Shown here one piece after another: positions 1 to 6,575 of a stretch of 9,846 bases of DNA. How positions within the stretch are numbered: the first letter of the stretch is position 1; every line of letters begins with the position of its first letter. Below the pieces are notes generated by a model, which was given only the letters and a program-made list of their open reading frames with translations, was not told where the DNA came from and ran no database searches. Location: contig JAQUUS010000039.1 in NCBI GenBank assembly GCA_028693775.1, positions 1 through 9,846 of the forward strand. The letters run 5' to 3'. The DNA is from Alphaproteobacteria bacterium. Its GTDB lineage: Bacteria > Pseudomonadota > Alphaproteobacteria > UBA9219. The position numbers were made by a program, and so were the translations under genes.

Positions 1-42
1 GCCTGTATTTATTGTTTAACTATTATGCAATTTCCGGGCGAC

Positions 43-49
43 AGGGGGA
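43..49 (+). promoter_or_regulatory. Ribosome binding site deciding the start at 54
   Basis: AGGGGGA ends four bases before ATG 54 and favours that start over the in-frame TTG at 12. Starting at 54 also puts the basic MKLYRG segment at the very N-terminus, as expected for a signal peptide. Confidence 0.6.
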
Positions 50-53
50 TTGG

Positions 54-743
54 ATGAAGCTGTATCGGGGTTTGAAAGCGGCAAGTATCGCGCTGATCTA
101 TATATGTGTCGGCTCCTTGGCGCTGGCTGCTTCGCCGAACGACGGTTTATGTCCGGCGACAAACACAAAGCTATGCGGGATGAAACTGACCTTGCCCGTG
201 GGCCGGGATGGATCCGTCTAAACCGTGGCGATGCCTGCGCGCTATGTGGCGCGCGAAGCATCGTGGCAGTGCATCGGCGAATGGGGGAGTCTGCCGGTCT
301 ACCGACTGATGGGAAGCGAAACGATGCTGTGCACCCTGAAGAGATGCGATCCGGGAACCGTGACCGTATGCGGGTTGCGGTTCGACGTGAACGTGGAAAT
401 CCCGGTGGATGAGATCGTGAAACTGTCGGTAACGCCCGATCATTTTGCCTCAACCGAGATAACGCCTCCCGGCATCCATGTACAATGCAAGATTGAGGGC
501 GGCGTGAGGCGGTACGCCACGACGGACGATCCCAAGAAGTTGTGCGGCAAGTTCGCCTGCCTGCCTGCGAAGCTGAGCGCCTGCGATTCGACCGTTTTTG
601 TGGACAGGGCGGCTGACCCCGGCATGGTCGTCGAAGCGCGCACAAAAGACCGGCGATCCGTTATTGTTCAATGCCTTGAGGAGGAAGGGCGGGCCCCGCA
701 CTACGTCGCCGTAGATTGCACGGGCGGCAGCAAGCCGAGATAG
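54..743 (+). pseudogene. Secreted cysteine-rich repeat protein, interrupted by in-frame TAA
   Basis: I do not recognise this family. Reading from ATG 54 gives a 229-codon frame broken only by TAA at codon 56 (219-221); the frame then stays open to TAG 741-743. Seen: residues 1-26 form a typical Sec signal peptide (MKLYRG, hydrophobic ASIALIYICVGSLALA, likely cleavage near ALA/A), so the product should be exported. The mature part has 12 cysteines over both halves, an even number that suits disulfides in the periplasm or outside. Three divergent repeats begin with Cys-Gly at codons 41, 106 and 164, and each carries QC-x2-E-x-G-x(3,4)-Y (QC at 72, 144, 206). Repeat 1 spans the stop: codons 55-68 align without gaps to 122-135, which puts the stop opposite Lys123 (AAA). 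Inference: a recent nonsense mutation or a sequencing error. Readthrough or a genuine short product is possible but less likely. Guanine-rich AGGGGGA lies before ATG 54; a TATTAT at 21-26 may be its -10 box. Confidence 0.6.
225..743 (+). CDS. Downstream open half of the interrupted Cys-rich protein (hypothetical)
   Basis: If the TAA at 219-221 is real, an annotator would call this 172-residue frame from GTG 225 (or ATG 231) as a separate hypothetical protein. It has no signal peptide and no recognisable Shine-Dalgarno sequence before either start. It contains ten cysteines, which is odd for a cytoplasmic protein. It holds the second half of repeat 1 and all of repeats 2 and 3 of the combined frame. 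I regard it as the orphaned C-terminal part of the gene starting at 54 and not as an independent gene. No function can be assigned. Confidence 0.35.
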   Translation: MAMPARYVAREASWQCIGEWGSLPVYRLMGSETMLCTLKRCDPGTVTVCGLRFDVNVEIPVDEIVKLSVTPDHFASTEITPPGIHVQCKIEGGVRRYATTDDPKKLCGKFACLPAKLSACDSTVFVDRAADPGMVVEARTKDRRSVIVQCLEEEGRAPHYVAVDCTGGSKPR

Positions 744-744
744 A

Positions 745-772
745 TTGACTCAGTTTGATAGAACGCTATACA
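745..772 (+). promoter_or_regulatory. Probable sigma-70 type promoter for guaA
   Basis: TTGACT (745-750) and TATACA (767-772) are separated by 16 bases. Each matches the consensus -35 or -10 hexamer at five of six positions. The -35 box begins one base after the stop of the preceding frame. Transcription would start near 779, giving guaA a leader of about 95 bases. I see no terminator between the preceding frame and this promoter. Confidence 0.6.
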
Positions 773-810
773 ACGGCCCCAAAACTTGCCTAAAATTCGT
801 GCGACTCTCC

Positions 811-836
811 CCGTTGGCCGTTCAGTCGGCGAACGG
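811..836 (+). promoter_or_regulatory. Small hairpin with competing arms in the guaA leader
   Basis: CCGTTC (818-823) can pair perfectly with GAACGG (831-836) over a 7-base loop. The same right arm can instead pair with CCGTT at 811-815 inside a longer stem with one mismatch (811-819 against 828-836). A T-rich stretch (GTGTTTGTTTGG) follows at 837-848, so it superficially resembles a weak terminator or attenuator about 30 bases before the guaA ribosome binding site. It matches no riboswitch class I know and could be chance in GC-rich DNA. Confidence 0.25.
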
Positions 837-875
837 GTGTTTGTTTGGATTCCGTAAGGTTCACAAGGAAGTACA

Positions 876-2429
876 ATGTCGGAGCAAGAAAAGATTCTCA
901 TTCTGGATTTTGGTTCTCAAGTGACGCAGTTGATCGCGAGGCGCGTCCGGGAAGCCGGGGTGTACTGCGAGATTCATCCCTACAACCGGAGCGACGACGA
1001 TATCCGGGCCTATAATCCGAAAGGCATCATCCTGTCCGGCGGTCCCGCATCGACGCTGGAGACGGGAAGCCCGCGCGCGCCGAAAATCGTGTGGGAGCTT
1101 GGCGTGCCGGTCCTTGGAATTTGCTACGGCCAGCAAACGATGTGCATGCAGCTTGGCGGCTCGGTCGAAGGCGGCCACACGCGCGAGTTCGGAAAGTCGC
1201 AGCTTGAGATCAAAAGAAAAAGCGCGCTCCTCGAAGGCGTGTGGGAAACCGGATCGAAATATCAGGTCTGGATGAGCCACGGCGACCGTGTGACGAAAAT
1301 CCCCGAAGGCTTCGACATTGTGGCCACAAGCGAAGGCGCGCCCTACGCGTTCATCGCAAACGAGCAAAAGAAATTCTACGGCGTCCAGTTTCACCCCGAA
1401 GTCGTCCACACGCCCGACGGCGCGAAAGTGCTCGGAAATTTCGTCCATAAAATCTGCGGCTGCGCCAGCGGCTGGAGCATGAAAGCGTTCCGCGCCACGG
1501 AGATCGAGCGCATTCGCCGTCAGGTCGGCGCCGGAAAGGTCATCTGCGGCCTGTCCGGCGGCGTCGACAGCGCGGTTGCGGCGCTTCTGATCCACGAGGC
1601 CATCGGCGACCAGCTCACCTGTATCTTCGTGGATACGGGCCTGATGCGCGCGGGCGAGGCCGAGCAAGTTGTGACCCTGTTCCGCTCCCACTACAACATT
1701 CCTCTTGTCGCCATCGACGCGAGCGAAAAGTTCCTGACGGCGCTAGCAGGCGTCACGGACCCCGAAAAGAAGCGCAAAACGATCGGCAAGCTGTTTATCG
1801 ACGTCTTCGATACCGAAGCCGGAAAAATCAAGGATGTCGGTTTCCTCGCGCAAGGCACGTTGTATCCCGACGTGATCGAAAGCGTATCGTTCACGGGCGG
1901 CCCGAGCGTAACGATCAAATCGCATCACAACGTCGGCGGATTGCCCGAGCGCATGAATCTGAAACTGATCGAGCCCCTCAGAGAACTGTTCAAGGACGAA
2001 GTGCGCGCCCTTGGCCGCGAGCTCGGATTGCCTGAGGTCTTCGTTGGCCGTCATCCGTTTCCGGGCCCCGGCCTCGCGATCCGCGTGCTTGGCGACATCA
2101 CGCCCGAAAAGCTCGAGGTCCTGCGGAAAGCCGACACGATCTATCTCGAAGAGATCCGCAAGGCGGGCCTCTACGACAAAATCTGGCAGGCGTTTGCCGT
2201 CCTTCTTCCTGTCCGGACGGTCGGCGTAATGGGTGACGGCCGTTCGTACGATAATGTGTTGGCCTTGCGCGCGGTGACGTCTGTGGACGGCATGACGGCG
2301 GAATCCTATCCGTTCGAGCACGCTTTTCTTGCGGGCGTGGCGACGCGCCTCATCAACGAGGTAAGAGGGATCAACCGCGTAACCTACGATATGACCAGCA
2401 AGCCGCCGGGGACAATCGAATGGGAATAG
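876..2429 (+). CDS. guaA: GMP synthase (glutamine-hydrolysing)
   Basis: Converts XMP to GMP using ATP and glutamine, the last step of guanine nucleotide synthesis in the cytoplasm. At 517 residues it is full length. The N-terminal class I glutamine amidotransferase domain (about 5-195) shows the nucleophile Cys83 in GICYGQQ and the His173/Glu175 pair in FHPEV. The ATP pyrophosphatase domain (about 205-395) begins with the PP-loop SGGVDS at 227-232, followed by the conserved LAQGTLYPDVIES and HHNVGGLP segments. The C-terminal dimerisation domain contains GRHPFPGPGLAIR and ends in the family-typical KPPGTIEWE. AAGGA at 865-869 lies six bases before ATG 876 and fixes the start. A sigma-70-like promoter lies upstream, and the TrpR-like gene starts 32 bases after the stop. 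Confidence 0.98.
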   Translation: MSEQEKILILDFGSQVTQLIARRVREAGVYCEIHPYNRSDDDIRAYNPKGIILSGGPASTLETGSPRAPKIVWELGVPVLGICYGQQTMCMQLGGSVEGGHTREFGKSQLEIKRKSALLEGVWETGSKYQVWMSHGDRVTKIPEGFDIVATSEGAPYAFIANEQKKFYGVQFHPEVVHTPDGAKVLGNFVHKICGCASGWSMKAFRATEIERIRRQVGAGKVICGLSGGVDSAVAALLIHEAIGDQLTCIFVDTGLMRAGEAEQVVTLFRSHYNIPLVAIDASEKFLTALAGVTDPEKKRKTIGKLFIDVFDTEAGKIKDVGFLAQGTLYPDVIESVSFTGGPSVTIKSHHNVGGLPERMNLKLIEPLRELFKDEVRALGRELGLPEVFVGRHPFPGPGLAIRVLGDITPEKLEVLRKADTIYLEEIRKAGLYDKIWQAFAVLLPVRTVGVMGDGRSYDNVLALRAVTSVDGMTAESYPFEHAFLAGVATRLINEVRGINRVTYDMTSKPPGTIEWE

Positions 2430-2448
2430 GACCGGCACAGGAGCGGAG

Positions 2449-2454
2449 AGGAGG
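2449..2454 (+). promoter_or_regulatory. Ribosome binding site deciding the start of the TrpR-like gene
   Basis: AGGAGG within a purine-rich run (2446-2460) lies seven bases before ATG 2462. The upstream in-frame ATG at 2420 is inside the end of guaA and would add a charged, unconserved-looking tail (MGIGPAQERRGGRS), so 2462 is preferred. Confidence 0.75.
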
Positions 2455-2461
2455 GAGGAGC

Positions 2462-2761
2462 ATGATAACCAGGCAACCGGATTCCAAAGCCGTGAGAGAG
2501 TTGGTCGAGGCCATCCTGGCTTTGGAAAATGTGGACGAGTGCCGCCGTTTTCTGATGGATATCTGCACGCCGAAGGAAATTGCGGACCTCGCAGACCGAT
2601 GGACAATCGCGCGGATGCTCGACGAAGGCAAAATGTCCTATCGAAAAATCCACGCGCAAACGGGAATCAGCATCACGACAATCGGGCGCGTTGCGCGGTT
2701 CCTGCAACAGGAGAACTATCAAGGCTATCGTTTCCTGCTTGACAGGATGAAACAAAAGTAA
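2462..2761 (+). CDS. TrpR-related DNA-binding protein, YerC/YecD family
   Basis: A 99-residue, probably all-helical protein of the Trp repressor superfamily. Family traits seen: the helical stretch ICTPKEIADLADRWTIARML (about 34-53), then the helix-turn-helix MSYRKIHAQTGISITTIGRVARFL (58-81), which parallels the TrpR reading head with its LSQRE...GAGIATITR pattern. It is likely a dimeric transcription factor in the cytoplasm. The family name comes from Bacillus YerC and relatives, whose ligands and targets are poorly defined; nothing here shows tryptophan binding. It lies 32 bases after guaA and 24 before fliI on the same strand with no promoter visible in either gap, so it is probably co-transcribed with them. 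Whether it controls guaA, the flagellar genes or something else cannot be read from the sequence. Confidence 0.85.
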   Translation: MITRQPDSKAVRELVEAILALENVDECRRFLMDICTPKEIADLADRWTIARMLDEGKMSYRKIHAQTGISITTIGRVARFLQQENYQGYRFLLDRMKQK

Positions 2762-2785
2762 ACCGGCGGAGTATTCGCGAGCCGC

Positions 2786-4117
2786 ATGAACCAGAATATC
2801 CAAACGCTCATAGACAGGATCGACGCCTTGCCGCCCGCGCATATGTTCGGGCGGGTCGTCGGCGTTCAGGGATTGCTTGTCGAAGTTGCCGGGATCGACA
2901 ACCGCCTGTCTGTGGGAAGCCGCTGCGCGATTCTCGCGCGCGGCGACCGCCGCGTCTTGTGCGAAACGGTGGGTTTCCGTGACGGCAAGGCGCTGATGCT
3001 TCCGTTCGGCCCGCTCGAAGGGGTGGGGCTTGGAAGCAAGGTTGAAGTTTCCGGAGCCCAGCCGACGATCATGCCGACCATGGCATGGCTCGGGCGCGTG
3101 GTGAACGCGCTGGGCGAGCCGATAGACGGAAAAGGCATATTGCCGCATGGCGACGATCCCCGGCGCATCCGGTGCCAGCCGCCGCCTGCGCATACGCGGC
3201 AGCGCGTGGCCGGGAAGCTGGATCTCGGCATCCGTTCGGTCAACGCCTTTGCGACGATCTGCAAAGGCCAGCGCATGGGGATCTTCGCGGGTTCCGGCGT
3301 CGGAAAATCCACATTGATGTCGATGGCGGCGCGTTACACGTCCGCCGACGTATCGGTCATCGGCCTGATCGGCGAGCGGCGCCGCGAAGTTCAGGAATTC
3401 ATTATCGACGATCTTGGCGAAGAAGGCCTTGCCCGAAGCGTCGTGGTCGTGGCGACCTCCGACGAAGCCCCCCTGATGCGCCGTCAAGCAGCCTACATGA
3501 CTCTTGCCATAGCCGAATATTTCCGCGACGAAGGCAAGCAGGTGCTCTGCCTGATGGACAGCGTGACGCGTTTTGCGATGGCGCAGCGCGAAATCGGCCT
3601 TGCGGCGGGCGAGCCGCCCACGACAAAAGGCTATCCGCCGACGGTTTTTTCGGAGCTGCCCAAGCTTCTGGAGCGTGCGGGTCCCGGAGAAGAAGGCCGA
3701 GGCAACATCACCGGATTGTTCACGGTCCTTGTGGATGGCGACGATCACAACGAGCCGATTGCCGACGCGGCGCGAGGCATTCTCGACGGGCACATCGTGC
3801 TGGACCGGTCGATAGCCGAGCGTGGCCGCTTCCCCGCAGTCAACATCCTGCGCAGCATTTCGCGAACGATGCCTGGCTGCAACAGCGAAGACGAGAATGC
3901 GCTGGTGAGCACTGCGCGGCGGCATCTTGCGGCCTACGAAAACATGGCCGAAATGATCCGTCTCGGAGCCTACCGCCGAGGAACGAATCCCGAAGTCGAC
4001 GAAGCGATGAATTTCTATGCGCCGCTCGAAGAATTCCTGAAGCAGGGAAAAGGCGAAAGCACGACCTTCGAAGAAACGTATGCGCGCCTTGCCCAGATTC
4101 TGGGCATGGGCGGCTGA
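2786..4117 (+). CDS. fliI: Flagellum-specific export ATPase FliI
   Basis: Cytoplasmic hexameric ATPase of the flagellar type III export apparatus, related to the F1 beta subunit; it delivers and unfolds export substrates with FliH and FliJ. 443 residues, normal length. Seen in order: N-terminal beta-barrel (about 18-90), the VNALGEPIDGKG segment (106-117), Walker A AGSGVGKST (168-176), the catalytic-Glu region IGERRREVQEF (195-205, Glu197), Walker B VLCLMD (253-258), AAGEPPTTKGYPPTVFSELP (273-292), the DGDDHNEPIADAARGILDGHIVLDR block and a helical C-terminal domain. The style fits the alphaproteobacterial FliI group. The usual GERGREV is GERRREV here. The start is only moderately supported: the nearest purine motif (CGGAG, 2767-2771) is 14 bases upstream, but no better start is evident. 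fliJ begins one base after its stop. Confidence 0.96.
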   Translation: MNQNIQTLIDRIDALPPAHMFGRVVGVQGLLVEVAGIDNRLSVGSRCAILARGDRRVLCETVGFRDGKALMLPFGPLEGVGLGSKVEVSGAQPTIMPTMAWLGRVVNALGEPIDGKGILPHGDDPRRIRCQPPPAHTRQRVAGKLDLGIRSVNAFATICKGQRMGIFAGSGVGKSTLMSMAARYTSADVSVIGLIGERRREVQEFIIDDLGEEGLARSVVVVATSDEAPLMRRQAAYMTLAIAEYFRDEGKQVLCLMDSVTRFAMAQREIGLAAGEPPTTKGYPPTVFSELPKLLERAGPGEEGRGNITGLFTVLVDGDDHNEPIADAARGILDGHIVLDRSIAERGRFPAVNILRSISRTMPGCNSEDENALVSTARRHLAAYENMAEMIRLGAYRRGTNPEVDEAMNFYAPLEEFLKQGKGESTTFEETYARLAQILGMGG

Positions 4118-4118
4118 G

Positions 4119-4544
4119 ATGAAAAAAAGCTTCAAAACGCTCATCAAGCTGCAAAAAACGCTGGTCGATGAACAGCAGCGGCAGTTGGCCCAGCTTCGAG
4201 ACCATCTCGCGCTGATCGAAACGAAAATAGCCCAGTTGCAGGTTTTGCAAGTGCGCGAAAAGAAAGCGGCCGAGCAAGATCCCGTCACGCGAATGACCTA
4301 CGGCGCGTTTCTCAAAACGGTCATAACCCTGAACCGCGAGCTCGAAAAGCAGCGCCGTTCCCTTGAGGGAGAAGTCGTGAGAGCGCAAGCCAAGCTGGCC
4401 GAGCTGTTCGAAGAGCAAAAACGCTACGAGATTGCCGAAGAGCAGCGCCTCGAGGAGATTGTGCGCGAAGTCAAGCGGCTCGAAACGCTCCAGCTCGACG
4501 AAGTCGGCGGCGTCATGCACGAAAGAAAAAGAATCAACGACTAG
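4119..4544 (+). CDS. fliJ: Flagellar export protein FliJ
   Basis: A 141-residue, highly charged, almost wholly helical coiled coil rich in Lys, Glu, Gln and Leu, beginning MKKSFKTLIKLQK. FliJ proteins of about 140-150 residues form an antiparallel coiled coil that sits in the centre of the FliI ring, helps export chaperones recycle and contacts FlhA. The family diverges strongly in sequence, so the call leans on length, coiled-coil composition, the basic N-terminus and position right after fliI. ATG 4119 is one base past the fliI stop, which suggests translational coupling; an in-frame ATG at 4080 would overlap fliI and add residues unlike the family. The stop TAG (4542-4544) overlaps the stop of the convergent FliK-like gene. 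Confidence 0.85.
   Translation: MKKSFKTLIKLQKTLVDEQQRQLAQLRDHLALIETKIAQLQVLQVREKKAAEQDPVTRMTYGAFLKTVITLNRELEKQRRSLEGEVVRAQAKLAELFEEQKRYEIAEEQRLEEIVREVKRLETLQLDEVGGVMHERKRIND
4541..4544. other. Shared CTAG: overlapping stop codons of convergent genes
   Basis: The palindrome CTAG carries the fliJ stop (TAG, 4542-4544, + strand) and the FliK-like stop (TAG, 4541-4543 read on the - strand). The two transcription units meet with no spacer. I see no hairpin followed by a T-run on either side within about 60 bases, so any intrinsic terminator would have to lie inside the opposing coding sequence. Confidence 0.9.
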
Positions 4545-6559
4545 GTCACAATGCCCTTGGGCGTATCTTTTCTCATGACCATCCAGTGATGTCTCCCGAC
4601 CTGAAACGAAAGAGTCCCCGCATAGCCCACGGCATCGAGGGCCTTGATATAAGAGGAACGCAATTCGTTATGCAATCCTTCGGGCAGGGAGGCCTCGCTG
4701 CGCAAAATCATGTCGAGCTTTTTCTGTTGAACGAACCCGTCGATCTGCATGGAGCCGAGCCTGCTGAGCCGCATATCGATCAAAAACCTGATCTTGCCCG
4801 GCGTGCGCGCCCCGGAAGAAGAGTCTTTTTGAGAGTCCCTGTCGGAGTGAACGTAAAGCGTGAGGTTTTCAAATTGTTTCTGGGCGAAAAGGGGGATCGG
4901 ATACGAATGCCACTCGCCGACCACAGGATCGTGCGACGGCTGGCCTGCAGCGTTCAGTTCTTTTGACAGATGCCCGACAATATCGGCTTCCCCCGCGCTG
5001 TTCAGCGTATCGATGGCGGTATTTCCCAGCCAGCTTTCAAGGCTCCCTTTCTTGAACGCGCCGAGCAAAAGCATAAGCGCGCCCGAGAGGGCGTCCGTCG
5101 GCTGCGGAAGAAAGTTCGAGACGACGTTGTGAAAAATATGAGGGCTAAGCCGTTCGAGAGCGGCCAGAGCCTGCGGAAGAGCCTGAAAATTCAGATCCGG
5201 CGACTTAAGCGTAACGGGCGGTTCATCCCTGGCCTTGTCGACGGAAAGAACGAGCGTCGTGCCGACAGGAGCCGAAACCTGAGCCTTGATAAAGAGGGTC
5301 GCATCTCCGGCTTTAAGAACAAGCTGCCCGTTCGCGCCCGTTCCGCAAACGGTAGCCGAGATCTGGTTCGGCGCGAGTTCGGGCGGCGGAACGCTCAGCG
5401 CCGAGGCGGCCTGTTGGCGAAGCGTTTGCGGAAGAGCGATTGAAACGACATGAATCGAAACCTCCGTTCCTTCGGTCAACAGCGAAACGGCCGAAGGCGC
5501 GGATGCAAAAACGTCAACCGGAGCCGGGCGTAAACGGGGCGTTTCCGTTCTCGCAGGGATCGCCTGAGGCTGTACCTGAACGTTCTGCGCCTCAGGAGGG
5601 ACCTTCGCCAGAATGTCTGTCGCCGGAGGAGCGGCCTGAGCCTGAATGTCCGGGGTCCGCACCTGAACCGTAGGCGGTGCGGGCGTTTCCTGAAGCGAAA
5701 GAACCGACAGCCGGTAAGGAGCCATGGCGGGTTTCTGGGACAGCGGCGCCTGAGGCGGTTCGGCTGCCCTGAAGCCCTGCGAAGCCCAAGGCTGTTTCGG
5801 GGCGTCAGCCTCTTGTTTTGGCGCTTCGGCCTGCGGAGCCGTTTGCGCCGCCCGTTGCAAAGAAGCCTGCGGGTCTGCCTGTCGCGGCAACGCAGGTCCG
5901 CGCGGGCTCGCAATTGCCTGTTCTTCTCCGCGCGGCGTCGGCGGCAGAGGCGGAGCTTGTGTCGGCGTCTCGAAATCCCGGGCCTGCGGCAAAGGAATGG
6001 TCAGGTTTTCCAAAGCGGGAGGTTTGAGTTGCCGCAAGGAGGCAAGCATCGATTGAGTCTGTTCGTCGGCGAGAATAGCGGGCGGCGGCGGCAGAGCGGG
6101 AAGAACGATAGCGCGAAAATCGTTCCCTGGCGCAATGGGCGGCGCCTGTCTGTCTCCGCGTGCTTCCGAAACAGCGGCCCTGACATTTTGCGTAATCGCA
6201 GGCGGCGTAGGAACCAGCAAAACGCCCTGCGTCGGCGGCGATCCGGGCTGAATCGTCAGGGGCAGGGGCTTCTGGGCCTGCGAAAAAAGCAGCAATTGTT
6301 TTGTGAGCGTTTGTTTTTCCGCCGTAGCGAGATAAGAAGCCAGCGAAACGACAACGTTCCCCATGGACGTGGAAAGAACGAGATTGGCGTCCGAAACGAC
6401 CACAGGCGTAGCATTGAGTTGCAGTGCGCGGGCCAGATTTTCGATAGAGGAGGGCAGCGTTGCCACCGAGACCTGAACGGCGGTAGTCGCAGACGAAGCC
6501 GAAGGCGTAGCCGCCGTGGAGGAGGAGGGCGTCGGAGGAGCGAGAGGAATGTCGGCCAT
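4541..6559 (-). CDS. fliK: Putative flagellar hook-length control protein, FliK-like
   Basis: 672 residues. Residues 1-130 are Ser/Thr/Ala-rich then more ordered. About 130-345 is a low-complexity Pro/Ala/Gln linker. About 360-442 is a predicted beta-rich domain (LLTEGTEVSIHVVSIALP, then NGQLVLKAGDATLFIKAQV). The C-terminal domain (548-672) opens with GEWHSYPIP and includes IRFLIDMRLSRLGSMQIDGF (590-609) and a final amphipathic stretch ending in AGTLSFQVG. This order (flexible linker, OB-like domain, W...P segment, 'LG-x-M/L' beta strands) fits FliK proteins, which are exported, measure hook length and switch the substrate specificity of the export gate. Family similarity is remote, so this is inference supported by the position after flhA-flhF-flhG. 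The start at 6559 is set by GGAGGAG just upstream; it lies 16 bases after the flhG stop. Confidence 0.62.
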   Translation of the reverse strand: MADIPLAPPTPSSSTAATPSASSATTAVQVSVATLPSSIENLARALQLNATPVVVSDANLVLSTSMGNVVVSLASYLATAEKQTLTKQLLLFSQAQKPLPLTIQPGSPPTQGVLLVPTPPAITQNVRAAVSEARGDRQAPPIAPGNDFRAIVLPALPPPPAILADEQTQSMLASLRQLKPPALENLTIPLPQARDFETPTQAPPLPPTPRGEEQAIASPRGPALPRQADPQASLQRAAQTAPQAEAPKQEADAPKQPWASQGFRAAEPPQAPLSQKPAMAPYRLSVLSLQETPAPPTVQVRTPDIQAQAAPPATDILAKVPPEAQNVQVQPQAIPARTETPRLRPAPVDVFASAPSAVSLLTEGTEVSIHVVSIALPQTLRQQAASALSVPPPELAPNQISATVCGTGANGQLVLKAGDATLFIKAQVSAPVGTTLVLSVDKARDEPPVTLKSPDLNFQALPQALAALERLSPHIFHNVVSNFLPQPTDALSGALMLLLGAFKKGSLESWLGNTAIDTLNSAGEADIVGHLSKELNAAGQPSHDPVVGEWHSYPIPLFAQKQFENLTLYVHSDRDSQKDSSSGARTPGKIRFLIDMRLSRLGSMQIDGFVQQKKLDMILRSEASLPEGLHNELRSSYIKALDAVGYAGTLSFQVGRHHWMVMRKDTPKGIVT

Positions 6560-6562
6560 CGA

Positions 6563-6569
6563 CTCCTCC
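6563..6569 (-). promoter_or_regulatory. Ribosome binding site deciding the FliK-like start
   Basis: On the - strand GGAGGAG ends three bases before ATG 6559. It favours that start (MADIPLAPP) over the in-frame ATG at 6610, which lies inside the end of flhG. Confidence 0.65.
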
Positions 6570-6575
6570 GTCTCC

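Noticed and set aside
219..221. Reassigned TAA codon (altered genetic code)
   Set aside because: TAA ends the TrpR-like gene and flhA, TAG ends guaA, fliJ, flhG and the FliK-like gene, and TGA ends fliI and flhF, so all three act as stops here.
861..1691. - strand frame opposite guaA
   Set aside because: It is antisense to an intact, conserved gene, has no recognisable motif, and its end covers the guaA ribosome binding site.
2762..2785. Possible hairpin (GCGG / CCGC) just before fliI
   Set aside because: The stem is only four pairs with a 12-base loop and no T-run; not distinguishable from chance.
3085..4122. 345-codon frame overlapping fliI on the same strand
   Set aside because: It is a frame-shifted shadow of fliI with Arg/Ala/Cys-rich nonsense composition; fliI itself is intact across its whole length.
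2384..4288. 634-codon open frame on the - strand opposite the regulator, fliI and fliJ
   Set aside because: It is antisense to clearly conserved fliI, composition is His/Arg-rich with no recognisable domain, and it spans three unrelated sense genes. GC-rich codon bias makes such frames open.
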